64,000 nucleotides of DNA, from contig CABQHM010000008.1 in NCBI GenBank assembly GCA_902464015.1, forward strand, positions 1 to 64,000, written 5' to 3'. The stretch comes from an uncultured Coriobacteriales bacterium. GTDB taxonomy: Bacteria > Actinomycetota > Coriobacteriia > Coriobacteriales > UMGS124. The notes beneath the pieces are model-generated. The model ran no database searches, had not been told where the DNA came from, and saw nothing but the letters and a program-made list of their open reading frames with translations. The position numbers and the translations under genes are program-made. Position 1 is the first letter of the stretch; the number at the start of each line of letters is the position of its first letter. Below are positions 34,038-42,798 of this stretch, piece after piece.

Positions 34038-34895
34038 CTACTTCGTCTTCATCTCGCCGATGCGGTTTTCCACGATCAGCGCCTCACCGTCGGCATTGCG
34101 AATCGTCTCCTCAACGGCGTGCAAGTCGCGGGGGTCGAGGATGAGCCTGATCATATTCGCAGGTAGACCAGCGCATTCAACAGGCATGACGACCATCGTG
34201 GTCTTGGGGCCGGTGTGGGCGAGGAGCGCCTCGCGAAGGGCGTCGACGCGCCTGGTGACCACGTCGAGCTGGACGCGGCGCTTTCCCAGTGAGAGCAGCT
34301 TGTCCAGCGTCAGGGTGTACACCATCACCAGGACGATGCCGTACATGACGCGGTTGAGGTCGGTGAAGGGAACTTGCACCAACAGAATAAGGAAGTCGAA
34401 GACGTACATGGTGCCCGAAATGGGCAGGCCAAAGCGCTTGTTGAGCACGAGGGGCGGGATGTCCATGCCGCCTGTGCTCGCGCCCAGTCGGATGACGAGG
34501 CCCAGACCGCAGCCGATGCACAGTCCGCCGAAGAGGGCGCACAGGAAGGGGTCGGTCGTGAGCACGGTGTCACCGAGCAGGCTCTGGACGCAGCCGAGCA
34601 GCGTTGGGTAGGCAATGGTGCTCGCAAGCGTGCTGAGGGCGAAGGTCTTTCCGAGCGCGACAAGGCCCACGACGAACATGACGAGGTTGAACGCTCCCAC
34701 AAAAGGTGCCAAAGGGATGCCCGCTGCGTGTTGCACCGCCAGGCCGATGCCGGTCGTGCCTCCCGTGACCAGGCCTCCTGGCACCACGAATACGGCAACA
34801 CCCAGGGCATACACCAAGTTGCCCAAGATAATCCACGCCAAGAGGGATACAACCTGCTTACAAGTCTTGGTTACGCGCTGTTCCTTCTCACCCAC
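34038..34895 (-). CDS. YitT-family membrane protein
   Basis: 285 residues: five or six helices (about 10-190) with the YitT signature LVTGGTTGIGLAV and LGASTGGMDIPPLV, then a C-terminal soluble DUF2179 domain of about 85 residues. The family is widespread; function is unclear, with transport suggested. GTG at 34895 lies 4 bases after AAAGGAGGA. A leader with a terminator directly in front of the ribosome site implies attenuation control. Confidence 0.86.
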   Translation of the reverse strand: MGEKEQRVTKTCKQVVSLLAWIILGNLVYALGVAVFVVPGGLVTGGTTGIGLAVQHAAGIPLAPFVGAFNLVMFVVGLVALGKTFALSTLASTIAYPTLLGCVQSLLGDTVLTTDPFLCALFGGLCIGCGLGLVIRLGASTGGMDIPPLVLNKRFGLPISGTMYVFDFLILLVQVPFTDLNRVMYGIVLVMVYTLTLDKLLSLGKRRVQLDVVTRRVDALREALLAHTGPKTTMVVMPVECAGLPANMIRLILDPRDLHAVEETIRNADGEALIVENRIGEMKTK

Positions 34896-34910
34896 GTTGT
34901 CCTCCTTTAT

Positions 34911-34964
34911 AAAAAAATCCACGCCTGCGAGATTTTCCCTAACAGACGTGGATCGAGGCGTGGG
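34911..34964 (-). promoter_or_regulatory. Leader attenuator upstream of yitT-like gene
   Basis: On the minus strand ATCCACGTCTG pairs with CAGGCGTGGAT (34943-34953 with 34917-34927, one G-U) and is followed by seven T: a complete terminator ending 8 bases before the ribosome site. The earlier CCACGCCT (34956-34963) can pair instead with AGGCGTGG (34919-34926), which would break the terminator. Two exclusive helices are the hallmark of an attenuator. I recognise no known riboswitch class upstream. Confidence 0.7.
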
Positions 34965-35111
34965 CCTAATACAGATGGTGCCTATAGCTTTGTCAGCACG
35001 GCGAAGTATAGCATGCTTCATGGCTATTCGACACCACAAACCGCTTGACGAAAGGTGACTCCAGGGTGTAAAGAGCATCATCCGATTTTTCTGGCGGTAA
35101 AGAGGTGTGCG
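34965..35111. other. Divergent spacer upstream of yitT leader and DUF6179-like gene
   Basis: No gene. The minus-strand stretch 34965-35050 is leader of the yitT transcript; TATACT at about 35006-35011 (minus strand) is a plausible -10. Confidence 0.4.
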
Positions 35112-36373
35112 GTGGAAAAGCAGACCCACGGTGGATTGAATCAATCGAAGGGCGAAGGTTTACGTATAAGACCTGGGGAGTCAGCCTCTGTTCGACCAAC
35201 AAGTGGCATCTTCCCGAAGCCTGTGCCGGCCTCTAGCCTCGACTTTCTGGATGAAATCAATCAAGAGCTTGTATCCCAAGGATTTGTACAACTTATCCAG
35301 GCGGAACAAGTCATGCTTGCATCCAGCCGTCTGGACGCCCTCGAAGAGACGCAGCGCGTCGAGTTTGGAGACGGGCCCGCCTTGATGTTCACAGGGGCCT
35401 CGCCTCATCGACCCTTATCTCGCGCGAGAATCTTACAGATACCATCGCAGCGCTTGAAACAGCATTTTACCAGGTAAAGGATGACACGCTTGACGCATGT
35501 CCCGATATAGAGGCTGTTGAGGAGCTTGTTGCGGCCCTTGATGAGTGCGATGGCGATGTTGAGCGCGCGTGTTCTACGGCGACCGAGCACCTGCGTCGCC
35601 GATGGTTTGTGGGAGAGAGCCCCTGGGGTGACGACGACACTGCCTGTGCTACATGCGAGGCTGCATTTGGCCCTTCGTTGCCGGCCTGGGAAGTTGTCGA
35701 GTGTCTCGCCTCTGCTGAATATGTTCTCGACGATGATTGCGGTCTTGCTTCGCAGTTTGACCGAGGTGTTGAGCGCATCAAGCATAAGGCCGAGCAAACT
35801 CGCACGCTTTGGAGCCAAGTGCGTGCTTCGGTTCCGCGGCCGACATCACAATCAATGCTCGATACGTTTAAAAGCATAGGCCGGTTATTCGATCTCTACG
35901 ATCCGGTTCTGTCAGCCCATGTAGTGCCTTGCGACATCGACTACCAGCTTGACCTGTCGGTCCCTGACAGCTTTTTGGGTATCGATTATGTGCACGAATA
36001 CCTGCGACGCTTGTCTATTGAAAACTCGCTGTTGGTTTGCTGTGAGCCAGGGGTTCTCGCCTCCCTGCTCGATTCTTGGATGCCTGACTGGCGCGCTTTG
36101 GTCGCCAATTTTTATGAGCCTGTTGCCAGCGCTTTGTTGCAATCGGTGCTCATGGCAAACGCTGCCGGGGTTGTTTGTCCAGATAGTTCCTCGCGGCAAG
36201 AAGGTATCGACTTGGCTGCCAGCGTCTCGAATGCCTGTCCCAATGCCCGTTTCAGCCGTGCTTCCATCCTCCAGGTGGCATCCGATGCCGCAGATAATCT
36301 CGCGCTCGACGTCGATGCAAGGTCCTATCTGTTTGACTTTGCAAGAGAAAACGGGATTTACCTGGCACGATAG
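35112..36373 (+). pseudogene. Frameshifted DUF6179-like gene
   Basis: Two open frames together give one protein of about 420 residues. The first runs from a probable GTG at 35112 (after AAAGAGG) through FLDEINQELVSQGFVQLI to MFTGAS near 35400. The second, in another frame, continues as SSTLISRENLTDTIAALETA and runs to 36373. The junction has a near-perfect 5-base duplication, CCTCG/CCTCA, at about 35397-35407; removing one copy joins the frames smoothly. The family call (DUF6179) is from memory and tentative. The 3' part has a GTG at 35609 but no clear ribosome site. It is either a pseudogene, a phase-variable gene or a sequencing error. Confidence 0.7.
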
Positions 36374-36412
36374 GTACAATCGGGCAAGGAGGCAGTTCGG
36401 TTCTTGCTGATT

Positions 36413-37828
36413 TTATTGGGCTGTTGCGAGTGCCTCCAGCTTTTCTAGCAGCTGGCCTTTTGAGCGCACGCCTGTTTTCGAATATATGTGTTCGCAGTGA
36501 GCCTTTACGGTTCCGCGAGCAATTGAGAGTTCATCGCAGATATCACTTATCCCTTTTTCAGCTGCTAGCAGTGCGAGAACCTCGCTCTCACGAGTGGTCA
36601 GTCCGCAATGCTTCGTCAAGAGGGCGCATGCCTGGCGCACTCGTTCTTGAGCCTCGTGCTCTTGGCTGATTCGACCAGGCCCAAATACCCCAACTCCCCA
36701 TTTGCTGCCAACGCCGCTGTCTTTGAAGAAAAGCAATGTTGCCACTGCGGTAAGGGCCACGAGTGTTATGACAAGCAGGGACGTCGAAAGCCCATGGGAT
36801 GCAAGGAGTTCCCCCCGTCCTCCAATAGCAATTCCAGCCGACTGGAACACTGCGGCAGCCTCTTCGATTCCGAACAGAAACACTGCCGGAATCCTGTGGC
36901 GATGCGATATGTCGCACAGCAGAAGGAAGACGGCAAGTTCAAATAATGCGGCACCTAGAGATGTCGTGACGGCCACAAGATTCTCGTTGGTGCCTTCGCC
37001 TGTGAAGGGGAGGAGCAAAAGCACGCAGACCAAGACTATAAGTGGCGAGCTGAGAACGCGTTGCAGGTCAAAGGAGTCGGAGAACAATGCCAGGGGTATG
37101 AGCACCAGCAGTCCGGCCAAGGCGTTTGAGATGTTCTTGAATACAAGCGATGAGGCTTCAGCAGTACCCATGCAAATTCCTGACGCCAGGTAGTACATGG
37201 CTATCAAAACAAGCAATTGCCAGGGAAAGCGCAGCTTTGTATTCCGGGTAGCGACAGGCGATTGAGGCGCGACCGTTGTTGCACGCATAAAGCAAGCGGT
37301 GGAGAGCAACGGCAGGACGATCAAGGCGACATGGCGATACGGCACAATCATGCCATCGAGAAGTGCATTGATGAAAACGGCCAGGATGAACGATGTCGAA
37401 AGGCTCAATGCCGCCTTCGTTATATCCAGCCTACTGTAGAGCTCGCACCAGAGAAGGATGAACAGGGCTGAAGCGCAGGCCGCCACGGAACCCAGTAAGA
37501 CGCCCGCCGCCGGGTTGAACGCACTGGAATTCAGCGCGGTGAGAATGAGAGCCCCTGCGGACGAAAGCACTGCAAGAACGGTTGCGCTTGCCAGTGGCCA
37601 ATGCCGTTGTGAGACGGGGGAGATGCGTGTGGCAAGCAGTGCCAGGATGAGAAGTACGGCGGCCAGAACGATATCGTGGGCAAGGCCGTCGAGCCCGACA
37701 AGCAGATTCTCATGGGTAAGCAGCGATAACCACGAGCGGAAAAAGGCCAAACCCATGAATGAGACGGGTACGTTGAGAAACGCCAACAATCCGGAACGCA
37801 TTGATTCTTTGGTTGGCAGAGTAGCCAT
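36413..37828 (-). CDS. LuxR-family regulator with 12-helix membrane domain
   Basis: 471 residues. Residues 1-385 hold about 12 hydrophobic helices arranged like a major-facilitator transporter. Residues 405-471 are a LuxR DNA-binding domain (LTTRESEVLALLAAEKG, then the helix-turn-helix IARGTVKAHCEHIYSKTGV). Such membrane LuxR proteins are abundant in Eggerthellaceae and are often placed beside the reductase genes they control. Here the divergent neighbour is a Tat flavoprotein, its probable target. Signal sensing by the membrane part is inferred. AGGAGG lies upstream of ATG 37828. Confidence 0.9.
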   Translation of the reverse strand: MATLPTKESMRSGLLAFLNVPVSFMGLAFFRSWLSLLTHENLLVGLDGLAHDIVLAAVLLILALLATRISPVSQRHWPLASATVLAVLSSAGALILTALNSSAFNPAAGVLLGSVAACASALFILLWCELYSRLDITKAALSLSTSFILAVFINALLDGMIVPYRHVALIVLPLLSTACFMRATTVAPQSPVATRNTKLRFPWQLLVLIAMYYLASGICMGTAEASSLVFKNISNALAGLLVLIPLALFSDSFDLQRVLSSPLIVLVCVLLLLPFTGEGTNENLVAVTTSLGAALFELAVFLLLCDISHRHRIPAVFLFGIEEAAAVFQSAGIAIGGRGELLASHGLSTSLLVITLVALTAVATLLFFKDSGVGSKWGVGVFGPGRISQEHEAQERVRQACALLTKHCGLTTRESEVLALLAAEKGISDICDELSIARGTVKAHCEHIYSKTGVRSKGQLLEKLEALATAQ

Positions 37829-38080
37829 CTTTTGCCATGCCTCCTGATGTGCTGGGACTCAAACGGAAAGATTATATCGTTTACCTGCGAGGTTTAGGAG
37901 GGGTTTATGAATATAGGACTCATTTTTGCTTGCGGCCAATGGTGGATAACGCCTCAGCAGACGTACTTTTCGACTTGTCAAAGCGTCTGAGGTCGTACGG
38001 GAGATAAAGATGTCGAACATCCCCAGGCGCGCAACTCAAAGCCCACCTCAATTGATGTGGGCGTGACAAGGAGGACCATC
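37829..38080. promoter_or_regulatory. Divergent regulatory region between LuxR and flavoprotein genes
   Basis: 252 bases with no gene. AT-rich stretch 37865-37930 (including GATTATATCG) likely holds promoters. Short inverted words (GTCTGAGGTCGTACGGGAGA region) could be LuxR sites but nothing is decisive. Confidence 0.4.
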
Positions 38081-39640
38081 ATGCTTATGAACAATGCTGC
38101 ACCCATGACTCGTCGCAGTGCAATCGGCCTCTCGGCTGGCGTTGCCGCGCTTGCATGTGTTTCTTCTGCAAAGGCCGACGAGATGCAGCCTGCCGTTGAG
38201 AATACGCCGTCTTTCCTTGCTCAGCCCGAGCCTATCACGGATATTGCCAACACCGTCGATTACGACATCGTCGTGGTAGGTGCCGGTCAGGCCGGTATGG
38301 CTGCCGCCATGCATGCGGCAGAACTGGGAGCCAGGGTCGCCCTTCTTCAAAAGCTTTCGTTTGCCTCGACGCAGGGCTTTACCGCCGTCGGCCTGGACAG
38401 CGAGACCGATGATGCCACGCGTGAGGGTTTTGTGAGCTACCTCATGCTCCTCAACGACCTTCGTTCGAAGCGCGAGCTGCTTGAGGTTTGGGCCAAGCGC
38501 AGCGGTGAGGTCATCAAGTGGCATCGTGACTTTCTTACCAAGGCCGGCGCTGAGGTGCCTTCTGAGGAAGACAGCCTCTATACCCGCATGTGTAATGGCT
38601 ACGAGGCCCATTTCCTGATGGCACGCCCTAAGGGCACCCATGCTGCCACTGCCCAGCTTCTTGCCGACTATGCCCAAGCCAATGGCGTGGACGTGTTCTA
38701 TGAGACCCCTGGCGTTCAGCTTGTGTGCTCCGACGGTGCTGTCACCGGTGTTATCGCGGGTACCGAGGGCAACTACACCCAGTTCAACGCCAGTAAGGGT
38801 GTCATCCTGGCTACGGGCGACTATCAGTGCAACAAGGAGATGATCGCTTACTACTGCCCCGACGCCCTGTACTTCCCGCCGCTCATCTCTGAGCGCACTG
38901 GTGATGGCCATTGCATGGGCGTGTGGGCTGGCGGTCATATCGAGCCCCTTAACCACACCAAGATGATTCACGACGTCTGGATGCAGTTTGCCCCCTACAT
39001 GATGGTGGACGAGTCGGGCAAGCGTTTTTGCGACGAGCACATCCCGTGGTTCCGCATCAACAACCTCATGCGCGACATGCTCAAGGCGCATCAGGATGAC
39101 CCCGAGAATGCGCGTGTCTTCAGCATCTTTGACAGCGCTTATGTTGACCAGGCAACCGAGTGGGCCACCCACGATGAGAACATCGTGCCCAAGGAAGTTC
39201 CGACCGACCAGGAGACGCTCGGTGACTACGCGCTGGTAAACAAAGCAGACACCCTTGAGGGGCTGGCCGAGCTCATCAACATTGACCCCGAGGTCTTGGT
39301 CTCCAGCGTGGAGCGTTACAACGAGCTGGTAGACAAGGGTGCTGACGATGATTTTGGCAAGGACGCTCGTTATCTTGCCAAGATTGAGGCCGGTCCCTTC
39401 TATGCGGTGCAGCGCGACTTTAATTGGGGCCTGTCCGCCACGCTGGGTGGACTCGTCATCGACGAAAAGCAGCATGTGCTTGACGACAACGATGAGCCTA
39501 TCCCCGGTTTGTTTGCGTCGGGCAACTGCTCTGGTCCGTTCTTTGGCGCGGTGGATTACCCCATGACCTTTGGTGGACTTTCCATCGGCCGTTGCATTAC
39601 CGGCGGCTATATTGCCGCTGAGGTTGCGATGGAAGTTTAA
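38081..39640 (+). CDS. Tat-exported FAD-dependent reductase (fumarate-reductase-like)
   Basis: 519 residues. A twin-arginine signal (MTRRSAIG, hydrophobic core, cut near AKADEM) sends it outside the membrane. The FAD-binding GAGQAGMAAAMHA motif is near residue 66, with a second FAD segment LFASGNCSGPFFGA near the end. It matches the FAD_binding_2 flavoprotein family that includes fumarate, urocanate and cinnamate-type reductases. The covalent-heme domain of some relatives is absent, so electrons must come from another carrier. The acceptor is unknown. AAGGAGGA precedes ATG 38081. The divergent LuxR gene is the likely regulator. Confidence 0.9.
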   Translation: MLMNNAAPMTRRSAIGLSAGVAALACVSSAKADEMQPAVENTPSFLAQPEPITDIANTVDYDIVVVGAGQAGMAAAMHAAELGARVALLQKLSFASTQGFTAVGLDSETDDATREGFVSYLMLLNDLRSKRELLEVWAKRSGEVIKWHRDFLTKAGAEVPSEEDSLYTRMCNGYEAHFLMARPKGTHAATAQLLADYAQANGVDVFYETPGVQLVCSDGAVTGVIAGTEGNYTQFNASKGVILATGDYQCNKEMIAYYCPDALYFPPLISERTGDGHCMGVWAGGHIEPLNHTKMIHDVWMQFAPYMMVDESGKRFCDEHIPWFRINNLMRDMLKAHQDDPENARVFSIFDSAYVDQATEWATHDENIVPKEVPTDQETLGDYALVNKADTLEGLAELINIDPEVLVSSVERYNELVDKGADDDFGKDARYLAKIEAGPFYAVQRDFNWGLSATLGGLVIDEKQHVLDDNDEPIPGLFASGNCSGPFFGAVDYPMTFGGLSIGRCITGGYIAAEVAMEV

Positions 39641-39660
39641 ACAGCGTTTAGGAATCAGGT

Positions 39661-39703
39661 AAAAAGAGGGCCGCTCGCGCGCATGCGAGCGGCCCTCGGT
39701 TTT
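39661..39703. terminator. Strong bidirectional terminator
   Basis: 13-bp stem GAGGGCCGCTCGC / GCGAGCGGCCCTC (39666-39678 with 39685-39697), loop GCGCAT, with an A run before and T run after. It separates the convergent flavoprotein and molybdoenzyme genes. Confidence 0.92.
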
Positions 39704-39720
39704 AATCGGTGCTGCTAGCT

Positions 39721-41940
39721 CTAGATCTTCTCGACCTGGCACAGGGCTGCGCGGAAGGGCGGGAAGCCGGTAATGGGGCAGAAGTCGCGCGAGATGAGCA
39801 GGTTGACGTCTGCCTTGGCCCAGCCGTGGAAGATGTCCACGACGCCGGGGAGCACCATGTTGGTCACTTCGACCTTCATGAAGATCTCGCCCAGGTGGTT
39901 GAACACGCGCACGTCATCACCGTCGACCAGGCCGCGCTCAGCCGCGTCCTTGGGGTGCAGGCGCACGACGGGATCGGGCATGAACTGGTTGAGCCACGGA
40001 AGTCCGCGCAGCTTGGAGTGCGTGTAGTAGGGCACGCGGCCGCCGGAGTTGAGCACGAGCGGGTAGTCCTTGGCATACTCGGGGGTGCTCAGGGGGCTGT
40101 ACACGGGCTCCTCGTACACGGGCAGGCCCTCATAGCCGTACTTCTCGTACACACCGCTGACCAGCTCGACCTTGCCGGAGAGCGTGTTGAAGCCAGGCTT
40201 GCCGTCCTTGCGGATACCGCCGGTCTCGTAGCGCTTCGGCTCGGGCGCGGGGCCCTCGATGGTGATGCCCTCGGGATGGGCGCGCAGGTCGTCCAGGGTG
40301 ATGCCGGCGTTGATGTCCACGAGCATGCTCTCAAGCGCCGCCTCGACCGAGCCGTGGAAGCACTCCTCCTCATAGCCCAGCTTGCAGCCGAGCTCGAGCA
40401 GGATCTGGAAGTCCTCGCGTGCCTCGCCGGCAGGCTTCACCACGGGCTCGCGCAGGAAGATCTTGCGGCCGAAGACCGCGAAGGGAGCCATGCGCTCGTA
40501 GGGCATTGCGGCCGGCAGCAGGATGTCCACGTAGTCGTGGGTCCAGGGGCGCATGTAGTAGTCGATGGCGACGGAGAACTCCATGTCGCCGATGGCCTTC
40601 TGGTACTCAGGCGTCTGGGGGAGCATCATGGCGTTGGCGCCCAGCAGGACGGCCGCCTTGAGGTCGCCGTTGGCCACGAACTCGGGCAGGGCGTTCATCT
40701 GGATCATCTGGTTGTAGTGCGCCCACACGGGGTAGAGGTCCTTGTCCAGACGCTTCTCACCCAGGTTGTTTTCGGCGTAGATGCCCACGCCGTTGAAGTT
40801 GGGCGTGGAGGCGGCGTAGTCGAAGCCCAGGCCGCCGCCCAGCGACAGGCCGCCGGGGATGTCGAGCGAGCCCATGAGCGAGATGATCATGAAGACGGCG
40901 CGCAGGTAGTGACCCACGTTGGTCTGGTGGGCGCCGCCGGCGGAAGAGGAGACGAGGGTGCTGGGGGAGTTCTCCCAGATCATCTTGACGGCAGCCTCGA
41001 GCTTGTCGGCGGGAACGCCCGTGATGGCCTCGACGCGCTCGGGAGTGTAGTCGGCCACGTAGGCCTTGAGCTCCTCAAGACCCGTGGTCCAGTTCTCGGC
41101 GAAGTCGACGTCATACATGTTGTCGCGGAACATGATGTGCAGCCAGCCGGCGGCAAGGGCGCCGTCGGTGCCGGGGCGCAGCTGCAGGTGAATGTCGGCC
41201 AGGCCCGTGACCGTGGGGGTGATACGGGGGTCGACCACGACGAACTTGCAGCCGCGCTCCTTCTGCTTCATCATCGAGCTGAAGCGGTAGGGCTGCGACC
41301 AGGCGGGGTTCAGACTCCAGACCAGCGCGGAGTTGGACGCGTCGGAGGGGTCGGTGCCCATGGAGATGTTGCCGATGACGGCCTGGGAGGTGATCCAGGT
41401 GGCGCTTGCGCAGCAGGAGCTCTCCACGCCGTAGTTGGGCGAGCCGAAGAGCGTGGCCAGGCGCTGCATGGCGCCGCGGGGCTCCTTGGGGTCACCGCAG
41501 TAGAAGAAGACCTTCTCGGGGCCGTACTCCTCCTTCACGCGGTTCAGCTCGGAGGCGATGCGCTCGTAAGCCTCGTCCCAGGAGATGGGCGCCCACTCGG
41601 GGGTGCCGGTGCCCTTGGCGTTGGTGCGGATCATGGGCGTGGTGATGCGCTCGGGATCGTAGAGCTCCTGCATGGAGGAGAGGCCCTTGGCGCACAGGGG
41701 GCTGGCGGGGTAGCCCTCGCGCGACTCGATGTGCACGACCTTGCCGTCCTTCACGGTGCAGGCGATGCCGCACTTGGGAACATGGTTGCACATGTCGCAG
41801 TAGGTGTACTTGATTTCCTCGGGGGCATCTTCAGCAATGGCGCCCGCAGGGTGGGAGATGTCATAGGAACCCAGGGCAGCGGCGCCGGCAAGAGCGGCGG
41901 TACCCTTGATCATGGAGCGGCGCGTAATGTTCGTCTGCAT
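39721..41940 (-). CDS. Tat-exported molybdopterin oxidoreductase, catalytic subunit
   Basis: 739 residues. Signal ITRRSMIKG. An FeS motif CDMCNHVPKCGIAC lies near residues 48-61 and a distal Cys in PLCAKG. The molybdopterin-binding domains follow (VVVDPR near 212, PGTDGALAAGWLH near 232), with a C-terminal MopB-type dinucleotide-binding domain. A double-cysteine segment ESSCCASAT near 160 may provide the metal ligand. It belongs to the DMSO reductase superfamily, near the Eggerthellales enzymes that include catechol dehydroxylases; the substrate cannot be told. Partner FeS subunit gene lies 35 bases upstream. No membrane anchor gene is present. Confidence 0.9.
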   Translation of the reverse strand: MQTNITRRSMIKGTAALAGAAALGSYDISHPAGAIAEDAPEEIKYTYCDMCNHVPKCGIACTVKDGKVVHIESREGYPASPLCAKGLSSMQELYDPERITTPMIRTNAKGTGTPEWAPISWDEAYERIASELNRVKEEYGPEKVFFYCGDPKEPRGAMQRLATLFGSPNYGVESSCCASATWITSQAVIGNISMGTDPSDASNSALVWSLNPAWSQPYRFSSMMKQKERGCKFVVVDPRITPTVTGLADIHLQLRPGTDGALAAGWLHIMFRDNMYDVDFAENWTTGLEELKAYVADYTPERVEAITGVPADKLEAAVKMIWENSPSTLVSSSAGGAHQTNVGHYLRAVFMIISLMGSLDIPGGLSLGGGLGFDYAASTPNFNGVGIYAENNLGEKRLDKDLYPVWAHYNQMIQMNALPEFVANGDLKAAVLLGANAMMLPQTPEYQKAIGDMEFSVAIDYYMRPWTHDYVDILLPAAMPYERMAPFAVFGRKIFLREPVVKPAGEAREDFQILLELGCKLGYEEECFHGSVEAALESMLVDINAGITLDDLRAHPEGITIEGPAPEPKRYETGGIRKDGKPGFNTLSGKVELVSGVYEKYGYEGLPVYEEPVYSPLSTPEYAKDYPLVLNSGGRVPYYTHSKLRGLPWLNQFMPDPVVRLHPKDAAERGLVDGDDVRVFNHLGEIFMKVEVTNMVLPGVVDIFHGWAKADVNLLISRDFCPITGFPPFRAALCQVEKI

Positions 41941-41975
41941 GTCGAACACCTTTCTCGAGTGAAGTGGCGATGGCG

Positions 41976-42611
41976 CTAGGCGCTGACGATCTGGTCGATG
42001 GAGCCCTCGGGCATGCCGTCGACGGTGCGGTAGTACAGACCGCTCAGACCAATCTGCTCGCACTCGGGATGCGCGGCGAGGAACACGCTCACGTCGCTCT
42101 CTGGGTCGTCAAGGTCGCCGAAGTAGCGGGCCTTGCCGGGGCAGTTCACAACGCAGGCAGGCTTCTTGCCCTCGTCGACGCGATGGGCGCAGAAGGCGCA
42201 CTTCTCAACGACGGCACCGCGCTGCTCGCCATATGCCTCGTAGGGGGCAGGCTCGTCGGCGTCAAACAGCCAGCCAGTGCCCGCGCTCACCTTGCGGGCG
42301 CCGTAGGGGCAGGCGCTCACGCATGCCTGGCAGGAGATGCACTTCTCGTAATCGACGGCGACGATGCCGTCCTCGCGCGTGTAGGTGGCGCCGGTGGGGC
42401 AAATCTCGACGCAGGGAGCGTTTTCGCAATGCATGCAGGCGTGCGGGACATAGCAACGGCCGCTCTGGCCGGGCTCGTCGCCCCACTCGCAGCAATCAAG
42501 CTCGTTCCAGGAAACGCCGGGCTTCTGGTTGTTCTCCATCTGGCAAGCAACGACGCAGGCGCCGCAACCAGCGCACCTTCTCAAGTCGATAGCCATGGCA
42601 TAACGGGACAT
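41976..42611 (-). CDS. 4Fe-4S ferredoxin-type electron-transfer subunit (DmsB-like)
   Basis: 211 residues with cysteine clusters for four [4Fe-4S] centres: CAGCGACVVAC near 14-24, CMHCENAPCVEICP near 59-72, CISCQACVSACPYG near 91-104, and CAFCAHRVDEGKKPAC near 139-154. It shuttles electrons to the molybdoenzyme. No Tat signal of its own, so it would be exported as a complex with its partner. ATG at 42611 follows GGGGAGG. First gene of the two-gene operon. Confidence 0.92.
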   Translation of the reverse strand: MSRYAMAIDLRRCAGCGACVVACQMENNQKPGVSWNELDCCEWGDEPGQSGRCYVPHACMHCENAPCVEICPTGATYTREDGIVAVDYEKCISCQACVSACPYGARKVSAGTGWLFDADEPAPYEAYGEQRGAVVEKCAFCAHRVDEGKKPACVVNCPGKARYFGDLDDPESDVSVFLAAHPECEQIGLSGLYYRTVDGMPEGSIDQIVSA

Positions 42612-42798
42612 AGCCTCCCCTTTCGTTGTATGGAACAAGTCCCCCTTCCGGGTTCCCTCACCCGGTGACCGTTCCCTGAAATCAATAATAGGGGCTGAAA
42701 ATGCCAAGTACAGAAGGCCCCAACACACTTGAAATGCTGTGCCGAACACTGGCAAAATGTGGTCTAGACCAGGTTTTCGGTATGGTGCAGGGGGTGCT
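42612..42798. promoter_or_regulatory. Divergent promoter region with palindrome TGGTCTAGACCA
   Basis: A perfect 12-base palindrome at 42760-42771, 28 bases before the Crp/Fnr ATG, is a good operator candidate for autoregulation and control of the divergent molybdoenzyme operon. No standard FNR box (TTGAT-N4-ATCAA) is visible. Confidence 0.5.

Noticed and set aside
35055..35111. Upstream extension of the DUF6179-like gene to GTG 35055
   Set aside because: The extra residues do not look like protein, and AAAGAGG is well placed for GTG 35112.
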